A DNA stretch of 33,354 bases from Mycobacterium parascrofulaceum ATCC BAA-614. GTDB lineage: Bacteria; Actinomycetota; Actinomycetes; Mycobacteriales; Mycobacteriaceae. Under the pieces are notes generated by a model. It was not told where the DNA came from. It saw only the letters and a list, made by a program, of their open reading frames with translations, and did no database searches. Positions 15,720-23,549 of this stretch are shown here, in pieces. The DNA lies in NCBI RefSeq assembly GCF_000164135.1, contig NZ_GG770556.1, forward strand, positions 104,219 to 137,572, read 5' to 3'. How positions within the stretch are numbered: the stretch's first letter is position 1; the number at the start of each line of letters is the position of its first letter. A program made the position numbers and the translations under genes.

Positions 15720-16892
15720 ATGACCGTGACCGCAGATAAGGGACACCTGGCCAGCGCCGAACTCCCACCTGTGACAGACGATTTCAGCGCCTTCATCATC
15801 GCCGGCGCGGTGAGTTCGGATGCCAGCAAGTTCGAGCGCGAGACCGAAGGCCGGACCCCGGCTCAGGGCATCCAGGACGGGGTTGAAGCGGAGCGGATCG
15901 GCTTTCGACGCGTCTTCATCTCCGAACGATGGGATCTGAAGGAAGCCGACGTCATCCTCGCCGGGATCGGTGCGCTGACGACCCGCCTCGAGCTGGTCAC
16001 CGGGATCATCGTGCCGACGACGCGACATCCCTGGATGCCGGCCGCACTCGGGGCCACGATGCACTCGTGTTTCGGGCCGCGATTCGTGCTCGGGCTCGGC
16101 CGCGGTGACGCCGGCGCGTTCCGCGGCATGGGTATCCCGATGACCACGACCAAGGCAATGGTCGAGAGCGCGAAGATCACCCGCCGGCTGTGGGCCGGCG
16201 AGTCGGTGTCCTACACCGGTCAACTCGGTTCGTTCACCGCGTTGGCTTTCGCCGAGACCTATCACGGACCGCAACCGCCGATCTGGATCGCGGGCTTCTG
16301 CCACGAACGCGGTGCGGCGGCCGCGGCCGAGGCGTTCGACGGGGTGATCTTGCCGCCCATGCTGACCCCTGACGCCGTCGCCGACGCCGTGCAGCGCATC
16401 CGGACGGCTTGCGAGCGGATTGGTCGCGACCCCGCAGAAATCCGCATCGTCGCCCCGGTCGTGACCGCCCCGGACATGGACGAGATCGAGACCAAGTCCA
16501 TATCGGCCGGGCGACTGGTGACCTATCTCCAGTACCCGCTGTACGGCGACGTCCTGGCCACCGCGAACCACTGGGATCTGGAGACCGTCAACCGCATGCG
16601 TAACCACGAGCAGTTCCAAAATCTCAACCGCGCCGCGGACCTGACGTTTCATCGGCACGAGATGCTGGGGCCGGCATCGGTGCTGCCGTGGAGCTGGATC
16701 ACCGACTGCAGCGCGGTCGGCACCGTCTCCGAGTGCGTAACGTCGCTGCAGCGTTTCATCGACGCCGGCGCCGACGAGGTCACCACATACGGGTCCACTC
16801 CCCGGCAGAACGCGGCGCTGCTCGCAGCATGGCGGGAGCGACCACAAGCGACGACCTCGGTCGCGGCGGGCTCTCGGGCCGACGCGTCGTGA
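15720..16892 (+). CDS. Luciferase-like monooxygenase family (LLM) oxidoreductase, probably F420-dependent
   Basis: 390 aa TIM-barrel protein of the bacterial luciferase-like superfamily. Typical segments are GVEAERIGFRRVFISERW (early barrel helix and strand), ALTTRLELVTGI, the GPRFVLGLGRGD strand-turn, then PIWIAGF and a C-terminal SLQRFIDAGADEV helix. Mycobacterial members mostly use F420 rather than FMN and act as dehydrogenases, reductases or monooxygenases. The ATG follows GAGGAG by 9 bases. It is first in a five-gene operon with LuxE- and LuxC-like genes and overlaps the next gene by 4 bp. A role oxidising an aldehyde or acyl product of those two is possible by analogy with LuxAB, but cofactor and reaction are inferred. 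Confidence 0.85.
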   Translation: MTVTADKGHLASAELPPVTDDFSAFIIAGAVSSDASKFERETEGRTPAQGIQDGVEAERIGFRRVFISERWDLKEADVILAGIGALTTRLELVTGIIVPTTRHPWMPAALGATMHSCFGPRFVLGLGRGDAGAFRGMGIPMTTTKAMVESAKITRRLWAGESVSYTGQLGSFTALAFAETYHGPQPPIWIAGFCHERGAAAAAEAFDGVILPPMLTPDAVADAVQRIRTACERIGRDPAEIRIVAPVVTAPDMDEIETKSISAGRLVTYLQYPLYGDVLATANHWDLETVNRMRNHEQFQNLNRAADLTFHRHEMLGPASVLPWSWITDCSAVGTVSECVTSLQRFIDAGADEVTTYGSTPRQNAALLAAWRERPQATTSVAAGSRADAS

Positions 16893-18307
16893 CCGTCGCG
16901 GCGGACGCCCGGCAGTTCGCCAACGCCCCGGCCGAGTTCTTCGGCCATTCATGGCACGCGATGCAGCATGTGCCGGTCGACGAGCTCGCTGCTCTGCAGC
17001 TCGAGGCACTGCAGCTGCGCTTCGGCGAGCTCCGTCACACCATTGCGACGCTCACCCGGCTCGCCGACGAAGCCGGGATCGACGCGGTCGGTCAGCTCAA
17101 TGACGTTGTGCCGCTGCTGTTCCAGCATTCGGTGTACAAGTCCTACCCGGCCGCGCTGCTGGTGCGGAGCCGGTTCACCGAACTCACCCGCTGGCTTGAT
17201 CGGCTGACCACGATCGACCTCGCCGGCGTCGACGTCTCCGAGTGCGAGACGATTGATGCCTGGCTCGACACCCTGGAGGCGGCCACGCCCCTGCGGGCCG
17301 TGCACTCCTCGGGCACCACGGGGACGATGTCGTTTCTGCCGCGCTCGACACACGAGTGGGATCAGATGGGCCGGGCGTCGCGGTGCGGGCTGTTCCAATA
17401 CAGTGACCCACTCGGCGTGGGAGGCCGCCATGACGGCGAATGGTTCGAGCTGATCTGGCCGCTGTGGCGTTCGGGCCGCAGCGCAATCACTCGCTTTCCT
17501 GGCATGGCCCTTCCCCATCTGCTCGGTTCGGAGGACCGGCTGCATGCGCTGCGCCCGGGGCGGATGAGCTCGGACGCGGCCTATCTCGCCGGACGGGTAC
17601 GCGCGGCCGCGGCCCGCGGCGAGCTCGCCAAGCTCGAGATCAGCCCCGCGTTGCGGGTGCGGCGGGAAGAGTTCGAACGCGAGCAGCGCGAGATGGCGGA
17701 ATCGCTGCCGAAGTTCATCAATGAGATCAGCCGGGATATGCGCGGACGCCGGATCTGGATGCTGGCGACCTGGAACGTGCTGTACAACATCTCCAAGGCC
17801 GGACTCGACGTCGGCCTGGAGAACGTGTTCGCCTCCGATTCGCTCATCACCACCGGCGGTGGCGCCAAGGGCCAGGTCGTCCCCGATGACTGGGAGCAGA
17901 CGGTTCGGCGGTTCTCCGGCGTGGAACACATCCAGCACAGCTACGTGATGTCGGAGATCACCGCGCTCAACAAGATGTGCGAACGCGGCCGCTACCACTT
18001 CGAACCGTGGATCGTCCCGTTTGTCCTCGATCCTGTCGACGGAGCGCCGTTCCCGCGGACCGGGGAGCACACCGGGCGGATGGCGGTATTCGATCTGCTC
18101 GCCGCCACCTACTGGGGCGGTTTCGTCAGTGGCGACGAGTTCACCCTCAGCTTCGAGCCATGCGGATGTGGGCGGACCACCGCCCACGCCGCGCCGACCA
18201 TCGAGCGCTTTAGCGACAAACACAACGGAGACGACAAAATCACCTGCGTCGCAGCTGAGGACGCGCACCGTGCGGCGCTGGAATTTCTCACCGGCGAACT
18301 CGTGTGA
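16889..18307 (+). CDS. LuxE-like acyl-protein synthetase / acyl-adenylating enzyme
   Basis: 472 aa from GTG 16889, which overlaps the LLM stop (GTGA); a longer open frame upstream is only a shadow of the LLM gene. The adenylation loop HSSGTTGTMSF is at 139-149. Further on are TTGGGAKG (322-328) and YVMSEITALN (352-361), the counterpart of the acyl-adenylate YGxxE motif. Near the C-terminus is EPCGCGRTTAHAAPTIERF (423-441), like the cysteine-containing C-terminal region of LuxE. LuxE activates a fatty acid as acyl-AMP and carries it on a cysteine before handing it to LuxC. It is longer than Vibrio LuxE (about 370-380 aa), mainly at the N-terminus and middle. The LuxC-like gene directly downstream supports the call. 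Confidence 0.78.
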   Translation: MTVAADARQFANAPAEFFGHSWHAMQHVPVDELAALQLEALQLRFGELRHTIATLTRLADEAGIDAVGQLNDVVPLLFQHSVYKSYPAALLVRSRFTELTRWLDRLTTIDLAGVDVSECETIDAWLDTLEAATPLRAVHSSGTTGTMSFLPRSTHEWDQMGRASRCGLFQYSDPLGVGGRHDGEWFELIWPLWRSGRSAITRFPGMALPHLLGSEDRLHALRPGRMSSDAAYLAGRVRAAAARGELAKLEISPALRVRREEFEREQREMAESLPKFINEISRDMRGRRIWMLATWNVLYNISKAGLDVGLENVFASDSLITTGGGAKGQVVPDDWEQTVRRFSGVEHIQHSYVMSEITALNKMCERGRYHFEPWIVPFVLDPVDGAPFPRTGEHTGRMAVFDLLAATYWGGFVSGDEFTLSFEPCGCGRTTAHAAPTIERFSDKHNGDDKITCVAAEDAHRAALEFLTGELV

Positions 18308-18317
18308 CCGTCCGCCG

Positions 18318-19799
18318 ATGAACAACACCATGACGGGATTCGCCGCACCCGCGATCATCCGCGGGCAGTTGATCGACGACGACCTCGTAATGTTCGGCGG
18401 CCGCGGCGGCACCGCCACCTTTCGCGCACCGGACCCGCACCGCCTGCTGGGTTCTTTGGAGCTGTCGGACCCCAGCCGACTGCGCGAGGTTCAGGACCTG
18501 CCGTTCAGCGAGATCGTCGCCTACCTGGCCGCCCTCGGTGACGCGCTGGCGCTGCCCCGTAATGCCCACATGCAAGAGGCGCTGGAGCTCTCCGCGCAGT
18601 TTTCCGACATGACCCCTTCGCTGGTCCGCGCATCGTTCGAACAGCTGCCGGCGCTGTTCAGCGCCGCCGCGGTGCGCGAACTTGCCGAGACCACAATCGG
18701 GATCCCGTACCTCGAGGGCTGGGTCCCGCGGGTGATGGCCGACGGCCGGACGGCGTCGGTCCGGGCGTTCGGCGCCCGCACCGTACACATCATCGCCGGC
18801 AACAGCCCACTGATCGCGGCGCTGAGCATCATCCGCAACGCGGTCGGGCGCTCGGACGCGATCATCAAAACCCCGTCCAACGACCCTCTGACCGCGCTTG
18901 CGATCGCCCGCACGATGCGCGAGCTCGACCCGACGCACCCGATCACCCGTCATTTGTCCGTCGCGTACTGGAAGGGTGGGGATAGCGGGTTCGAGGAGCG
19001 GCTCTTCCAGCCCACCGGCGTTGAGAAGATCATCGCCTGGGGCGGGCTCGCATCGGTCACGCATGTGCTCCGCTATGTCCAGCCGGGGCTCGAGCTGATC
19101 TCGCTCGATCCGAAACGCAGCGCGACGATCATCGGGCCGCAGGCGTTCGCGTCCGAGGAGTCGTTCGTCGATGTCGCGTTGCGTACGGCCACCGACATCG
19201 GTGCCCTCAACCAGCTCGGGTGCGTCAACGCGCGCGTTGTCTACGTGGCCAGCGGCACCGATCCCGACGGGCTCGAGCTTGCCAACCGGCTCGGTGAGGC
19301 GATCTATGCACAACTGCAGCGGTTGCCGGAGCACCTCAGCACGCCTGCGAAATGGTCGGATCCCGAACTCGTCGCCGAGATCGACGCGCTGCGGTCCAGC
19401 CCCGACTGGTACCGGGTCATCGGCGGCCGCGGCGGCAACGGGGCCGTGATCGTGTCGCAGCTCGATGAGCCGGTCGACTTTTCGGGACGGCTGTCGGGCC
19501 GGGTCGCCAACATCGTGCCCATCGACGATCCGGCAGACGCGATCCGCGGGATCAGCGCATACACCCAGACCGTTGGCATCTATCCCGAGTCGCTCAAAGC
19601 TCAGTTGCGGGAGCAACTTCCGTTGCACGGAGCGCAGCGCCTGGTGTCGCTGGGGTACGCGGCCGACCCGAGCGTGTCGCTGCCACAAGACGGAATCGAG
19701 CCGATGCGTCGAATGGTGAAGTGGATCGTCGACGAGCGGTGCGAACCCGACGTCGTTCGACCCCTGTGGGCCGACGCCGACACTAAGGAAGTCCGATGA
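18318..19799 (+). CDS. LuxC-like acyl-CoA / acyl-protein reductase
   Basis: 493 aa, close to LuxC length. It is an aldehyde-dehydrogenase-fold enzyme that reduces an activated acyl group to an aldehyde with NAD(P)H. Visible are the nucleotide-binding HIIAGNSPLIAALSI (157-171), AIIKTPSNDPLTALAIA (181-197), VEKIIAWGG (235-243) and the probable nucleophile Cys302 in NQLGCVNARVVYV. The ATG at 18318 lies 10 bp after the LuxE-like stop (ATG 18330 is a second choice); the kinase gene downstream overlaps by 4 bp. With LuxE it would form a fatty-acid-reductase complex producing aldehyde. No LuxD thioesterase is present, so the acyl donor is a free acid via LuxE or a CoA ester. Confidence 0.85.
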   Translation: MNNTMTGFAAPAIIRGQLIDDDLVMFGGRGGTATFRAPDPHRLLGSLELSDPSRLREVQDLPFSEIVAYLAALGDALALPRNAHMQEALELSAQFSDMTPSLVRASFEQLPALFSAAAVRELAETTIGIPYLEGWVPRVMADGRTASVRAFGARTVHIIAGNSPLIAALSIIRNAVGRSDAIIKTPSNDPLTALAIARTMRELDPTHPITRHLSVAYWKGGDSGFEERLFQPTGVEKIIAWGGLASVTHVLRYVQPGLELISLDPKRSATIIGPQAFASEESFVDVALRTATDIGALNQLGCVNARVVYVASGTDPDGLELANRLGEAIYAQLQRLPEHLSTPAKWSDPELVAEIDALRSSPDWYRVIGGRGGNGAVIVSQLDEPVDFSGRLSGRVANIVPIDDPADAIRGISAYTQTVGIYPESLKAQLREQLPLHGAQRLVSLGYAADPSVSLPQDGIEPMRRMVKWIVDERCEPDVVRPLWADADTKEVR

Positions 19800-20875
19800 C
19801 ACATATCGTCGACACGACCGACGAGCTGACCCCGCAATGGTTCACACAGGTGTTGCGCACCAGCGGCGCCCTCGGAGCGCAGGACGCGGTGGGCTGGGTC
19901 GATGCCCGGGTGATCGGTACCGGGCAGGCTGGGTTCGTTGCTCGCGCACACTTGGGGTACGCCGGTGGCGCCGCCGGTCCGGCCTCGCTGATCGTGAAAC
20001 TGCCCTCGGCAGATGCCAGTTCGCGGCAGATGGGTGCGGCGATGGGCATCTACGAATCCGAGGTTCGCTTCTATCAGCAGGTTGCGCCCAGACTCAGTGC
20101 CGCGATACCTGCCATCTACTGGGGTGACGTCGAGCCGGCCAGCGGGCGGTTCACGCTGGTGCTCGAAGATCTCCAGGCGACCTCGGACGTCGGCGACATG
20201 GTCGGCGGCGGAACCCTGACACAGGCCGAACTGGCGATCGGAGCGCTGCCCGGGCTACAGGCACCGATCTGGAACGACCCGGGGCTGGCCGAGCTGCCGT
20301 GGGCCGGCCTTGCGCGCACCGAATTGTTGTTCGCCGCCGTCGAGCCCTTGATCGAGGCGTTCGTCGCTCGATTCCACAACCGGGTCGACCCCACTCATCT
20401 GGAGTTGGCCAAGCGGCTTTCTCCCGCCGCGGCCGGCAGTGCACAGCGGCTGTGGGGTCCGCCCTTCGTGATAGCCCACGGCGACTACCGCCTGGACAAC
20501 ATGATGTTCGCCCGACTCGGCGGGGCGCCACCGGTCTCAGTGATCGATTGGCAGGGCGCCCGGCTCGGGCCGCCTCTGCTCGACGTGGCGATCTACCTGG
20601 GGTCGTGCCTGGGCGTCGACGAGCGCCGCGCGCACCAGGACCGCCTGCTGCACCTGTATCACGACCGACTGCGGGCGGCCGGTGTCGACGACTTTTCCTT
20701 CGCCCAGTGCCAAGACAGCTACCGGGTGAGCTCGCTGTATCCGTTCCTGCTGACGATCGCGGTGTCGATGACGCTGCAGCAGACCGAGCGGGGTGATCAG
20801 ATGTGGGCGCAGATGTTCACCAACTCGGCATCGATCGTCGCCGACACCGGCGCGGACGCGCTGCTACTGAGCTGA
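19796..20875 (+). CDS. APH/ecdysteroid-kinase-like phosphotransferase
   Basis: 359 aa kinase fold. Visible are a lysine strand LIVKLP (Lys68), a helix with YESEVRFY (Glu87/Glu89), hinge VLEDL (122-126), the catalytic loop HGDYRLDN (H228, D230, N235) and the metal-binding DWQ (D251). This pattern belongs to the aminoglycoside phosphotransferase / EcKinase superfamily. Members phosphorylate small-molecule hydroxyls, including ecdysteroids; the related kinase domain of ACAD10/11 acts on 4-hydroxyacyl groups. It overlaps the LuxC-like gene by 4 bp (ATGA), so it belongs to the same operon. Antibiotic resistance is less likely in this context than phosphorylation of a hydroxylated lipid or alcohol intermediate. 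Confidence 0.82.
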   Translation: MTHIVDTTDELTPQWFTQVLRTSGALGAQDAVGWVDARVIGTGQAGFVARAHLGYAGGAAGPASLIVKLPSADASSRQMGAAMGIYESEVRFYQQVAPRLSAAIPAIYWGDVEPASGRFTLVLEDLQATSDVGDMVGGGTLTQAELAIGALPGLQAPIWNDPGLAELPWAGLARTELLFAAVEPLIEAFVARFHNRVDPTHLELAKRLSPAAAGSAQRLWGPPFVIAHGDYRLDNMMFARLGGAPPVSVIDWQGARLGPPLLDVAIYLGSCLGVDERRAHQDRLLHLYHDRLRAAGVDDFSFAQCQDSYRVSSLYPFLLTIAVSMTLQQTERGDQMWAQMFTNSASIVADTGADALLLS

Positions 20876-20883
20876 GCGAGACG

Positions 20884-21690
20884 ATGGCGATCCCCTCTCC
20901 CCGAAGCGGCGCGGCGGCGCTGATCACCGGTGCGTCCTCAGGCATCGGCGCCGAACTGGCGCGCGGCCTGGTTGCGCGCGGCCATGACGCCATCTTGGTG
21001 GCGCGGCGGCGTGATCGGCTGACGGCGTATGCCCGCGAGCTGTCCGCCGGCGGCCGGCGCCGCATCGAGGTGATCGCCGCCGATGTCAGCGATCCCGACG
21101 GCCGCGCCGGACTGCTCGCGGACCTGGCGCAGTCCGGTTTGGAGATCGACGTGCTGGTGGCATGCGCCGGGTTCGGGATGGGAGGACCGTTCATCGACGC
21201 CGAACCCAGGCGGATCCAGGAGCTGATCCGGACCAACGTGGAGGGAACTTTCCTGCTCACCCGGGCGCTCGCCCCCGCGATGGTGGCGCGGGGTGAAGGG
21301 GCGATTCTGCTGGTCTCATCGATGGCGGGCAACCAGCCGATGCCGAACTTCGGGGCATACGCCGCGACGAAGGCGGCGGTGACCTCGCTGGCCGAAGCGC
21401 TGCACTGGGAGCTCGGGCGCCACGGGGTGACGGTCACCGGGTTGTGTCCCGGCGGCGTGCGAACCGAGTTCTCCGAGGTGGCGGGGATGCTCGGAACCGA
21501 GAGCCGCACCCCGAGCGCGTTGATGGCCGAGCCTGCCGAGATCGCCGAGGTCGGGTTACGGGCGCTCGCACAGAGCAAACGCGTCGTCATCCCGCGCCGA
21601 AGCGTTCGCGCCTTCGCCTGGGTCGGTAGCCACGCCCCGCGGCGAATGTGGTTGCCCTTGGTCGGCCGCATGATGGGCGACGGGAACTGA
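20884..21690 (+). CDS. Short-chain dehydrogenase/reductase (DltE-type)
   Basis: 268 aa. Cofactor motif TGASSGIG (15-22), with basic residues ARRRDRL after strand 2 (40-46) favouring NADP(H). Catalytic Ser146, Tyr159 and Lys163 are present. The usual NNAG after strand 4 reads ACAG (93-96), without the first asparagine. The C-terminal part (VVIPRRSVRAFAWVGSHAPRRMW) resembles the membrane-associating tail of SDRs of this branch. It is last in the LLM operon, 8 bp after the kinase stop. It could reduce the LuxC-derived aldehyde to an alcohol, or interconvert an alcohol and ketone; inferred. Confidence 0.85.
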   Translation: MAIPSPRSGAAALITGASSGIGAELARGLVARGHDAILVARRRDRLTAYARELSAGGRRRIEVIAADVSDPDGRAGLLADLAQSGLEIDVLVACAGFGMGGPFIDAEPRRIQELIRTNVEGTFLLTRALAPAMVARGEGAILLVSSMAGNQPMPNFGAYAATKAAVTSLAEALHWELGRHGVTVTGLCPGGVRTEFSEVAGMLGTESRTPSALMAEPAEIAEVGLRALAQSKRVVIPRRSVRAFAWVGSHAPRRMWLPLVGRMMGDGN

Positions 21691-21707
21691 CTCCGACCGC
21701 CGCGCGA

Positions 21708-22505
21708 TCACGACGACGACGTGGAGGTGTCGCTCATATAGCTGTCGCGGGTGCCGTCCAGAAAAGTCTGGCGGGCTTTGCTGCTGTCGCCGAGCATATT
21801 CAGCTCGAAGGTGTAGCTCAGTTCCTGCCGATACAGCCGGCGCAAGTCACGGCCCGCGGTGTTGTTGAGCGTCAACTTGAGGGCCCTGATCACCCGGGGC
21901 GCTTTGGCCGCGATCGTCGCCGCGACCTCGTAGGTTCTGACCAGCGCGGCGTCGACTGTCGCTTCCACGTGGTACACGCTGCCATAACTGTGCAACTCGG
22001 CGATGTCGAACGGCTCGCAGGTGAACATCGCCGAACGCAGCCGGCGTTCCGGCAGCAGGCCCAGCGCCTGCACCGCGCCGGTCGTCGCGCCGTTGTCCGC
22101 CTCGGCGAGCACGAATCGTGTTCCGTTGGAACCGATCAGCACGTCGCAGGTGCCGGCCAGCAGCACCCCCAGGCCGACGCAGTAGCCGTGTATGCAGCCG
22201 ATGACCGGAACCGCGCACTCGGCAATGGCCACGCTGGTGTCCTGGGACCCCCGAGCCTGACCGAGGATGCCGTCGAATCCCGGCAGGCTCTGCACCTCTT
22301 TGAGGTCACCGCCGCCGCAAAACCCCTTGCCCTGCGCTCGCAACACCACGGCCCGGACTTCTTCGCGACGCTCGTAGCTGCCCAACAGTTCGGTCAGCTG
22401 GGCCAGGTCCCCGATCGAATAGGCGTTGACCGGCGGGCTTTCAACGACCAGTTCCGCGACACCCGCCAGTCGGCCGCTGTCGTGGACGGTCTCGGTTACC
22501 GGCAC
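21708..22505 (-). CDS. Enoyl-CoA hydratase/isomerase family (crotonase)
   Basis: 265 aa crotonase fold. The first oxyanion-hole loop is at 57-68 (RAQGKGFCGGGDL). The second, GCIHGYCVGLGVLLAGTCDV (103-122), follows it, then an RFVLAEADNGA strand with Glu135 where hydratases and hydrolases place an acidic residue. Members hydrate, isomerise or hydrolyse CoA thioesters; in mycobacteria some (EchA20) open steroid rings. GTG 22505 follows GGGAG and overlaps the upstream gene by 10 bp. It is last in a three-gene minus operon with a nitronate-monooxygenase-like and an epimerase-like gene. It could equally be a hydratase or a retro-Claisen hydrolase. Confidence 0.85.
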   Translation of the reverse strand: MPVTETVHDSGRLAGVAELVVESPPVNAYSIGDLAQLTELLGSYERREEVRAVVLRAQGKGFCGGGDLKEVQSLPGFDGILGQARGSQDTSVAIAECAVPVIGCIHGYCVGLGVLLAGTCDVLIGSNGTRFVLAEADNGATTGAVQALGLLPERRLRSAMFTCEPFDIAELHSYGSVYHVEATVDAALVRTYEVAATIAAKAPRVIRALKLTLNNTAGRDLRRLYRQELSYTFELNMLGDSSKARQTFLDGTRDSYMSDTSTSSS

Positions 22506-23530
22506 GCAGGTTCTCCCAGCGCCACCCCTGCCTCGCCCAGCAGTCCGCGCGCCTGGGTCACGATCCGCCCGACCAGGTCGGCGACCGTCGGGATGTCGTG
22601 TATGGCCGCGGACACCTGACCGGCCACCATCAGGCCGTCAACCACGTCGCCCTCGCGCTGGGCCTTGCGGATTTGCTCTTCCTCCCACACCTGAAAGTCC
22701 TCGGGAGACATGGTCTTTCGCACGTCCTCCATGAGCTCCAAACCCTTGTTGCGCAGGCCACGGATGGGGGCGTAGATGCCGCCGTAAACGACATCCTCCC
22801 ACTCCTTCGCGTCGACGATGCGCTGTTTGTACGCCGCGTGCCACTGGTGCTCCTGGGTGGCGATGAACCGGGTGCCCATTGCGGCGGCGGCGCCACCCAT
22901 CGCCAGCACGGCGGCCAGCCCGCGGCCGTCGCAGATCCCGCCGGATACCACGACGGGGATGTCAAGCGCGTCGATCACCTGCGGGGCCAGCACCATGGTG
23001 TGCACCCCTTTGGCGTGCGTGTGGCCGCCCATTTCGTAGCCCGAGGCGATGATGACGTTGGCACCGCTCTCGGCGGCCTTGAGCGCGTGCCGGACCGACC
23101 CGACCTTGGCCATGTGCACCAGGCCGGATTCTCGGATGGCCGCGCCGAACTCACCGGCGAAGCCGGCCGAGGTGACGATGGCCCTCAGCTGGTCGCCGGT
23201 CCGTCCGCCGTCGCGTTTGACCGCGATGGCCTCGTCTATGCAGATGCGGCTGACCAGCAGGAGCTCGCCGTTGGCCGTCCGGCCGACCGGGACGTTGACG
23301 GCAAACGGACGGTCCGTGCTGGACGCCACGTGCTCGATCGCCGCGCGGAATCCCTCGCGGAGGAACTGCTCTGAGCTGTTCACGATGGAAGGGCAGCTGA
23401 CGGTGCCCAGCCCGCCGGCCGCTGACACCGCGGCGGCCAGCAAAGTGGTCGGCGACGGGCCCATGCCGTCCTGCATGATCGGGTACTCGATCCCGACCAT
23501 GTCCTGAAAACGACGCCACATGGTCGTCAT
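22496..23530 (-). CDS. Nitronate monooxygenase-like FMN oxidoreductase (2-nitropropane dioxygenase family)
   Basis: 344 aa TIM-barrel. The N-terminus YPIMQDGMG fits the family's FMN-contacting P-x2-Q-x2-M. The segment ASGYEMGGH (162-170) carries the His170 that serves as catalytic base in true nitronate monooxygenases. Phosphate-binding SGGICDGRGLAAVLAMGG (196-213) is followed by MGTRFIATQE. ATG 23530 has a strong AGGAGGA. In Mycobacteriales this family includes IpdC-type proteins acting in steroid ring catabolism, usually near crotonase genes, as here; so a CoA-ester double-bond reductase role is as likely as nitronate oxidation. Confidence 0.82.
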   Translation of the reverse strand: MTTMWRRFQDMVGIEYPIMQDGMGPSPTTLLAAAVSAAGGLGTVSCPSIVNSSEQFLREGFRAAIEHVASSTDRPFAVNVPVGRTANGELLLVSRICIDEAIAVKRDGGRTGDQLRAIVTSAGFAGEFGAAIRESGLVHMAKVGSVRHALKAAESGANVIIASGYEMGGHTHAKGVHTMVLAPQVIDALDIPVVVSGGICDGRGLAAVLAMGGAAAAMGTRFIATQEHQWHAAYKQRIVDAKEWEDVVYGGIYAPIRGLRNKGLELMEDVRKTMSPEDFQVWEEEQIRKAQREGDVVDGLMVAGQVSAAIHDIPTVADLVGRIVTQARGLLGEAGVALGEPACR

Positions 23531-23549
23531 GGGTTCCTCCTGCTAGAAA

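Noticed and set aside
16949..19802. Two long minus-strand open frames (489 and 504 codons) opposite the LuxE- and LuxC-like genes
   Set aside because: Compositionally biased translations without motifs; the plus-strand genes have coherent family motifs, ribosomal coupling and operon order.
15720..21690. A true bioluminescence operon
   Set aside because: There is only one LLM gene and it looks F420-like, no LuxB partner and no LuxD; the genes are better read as a lux-related module with another purpose.
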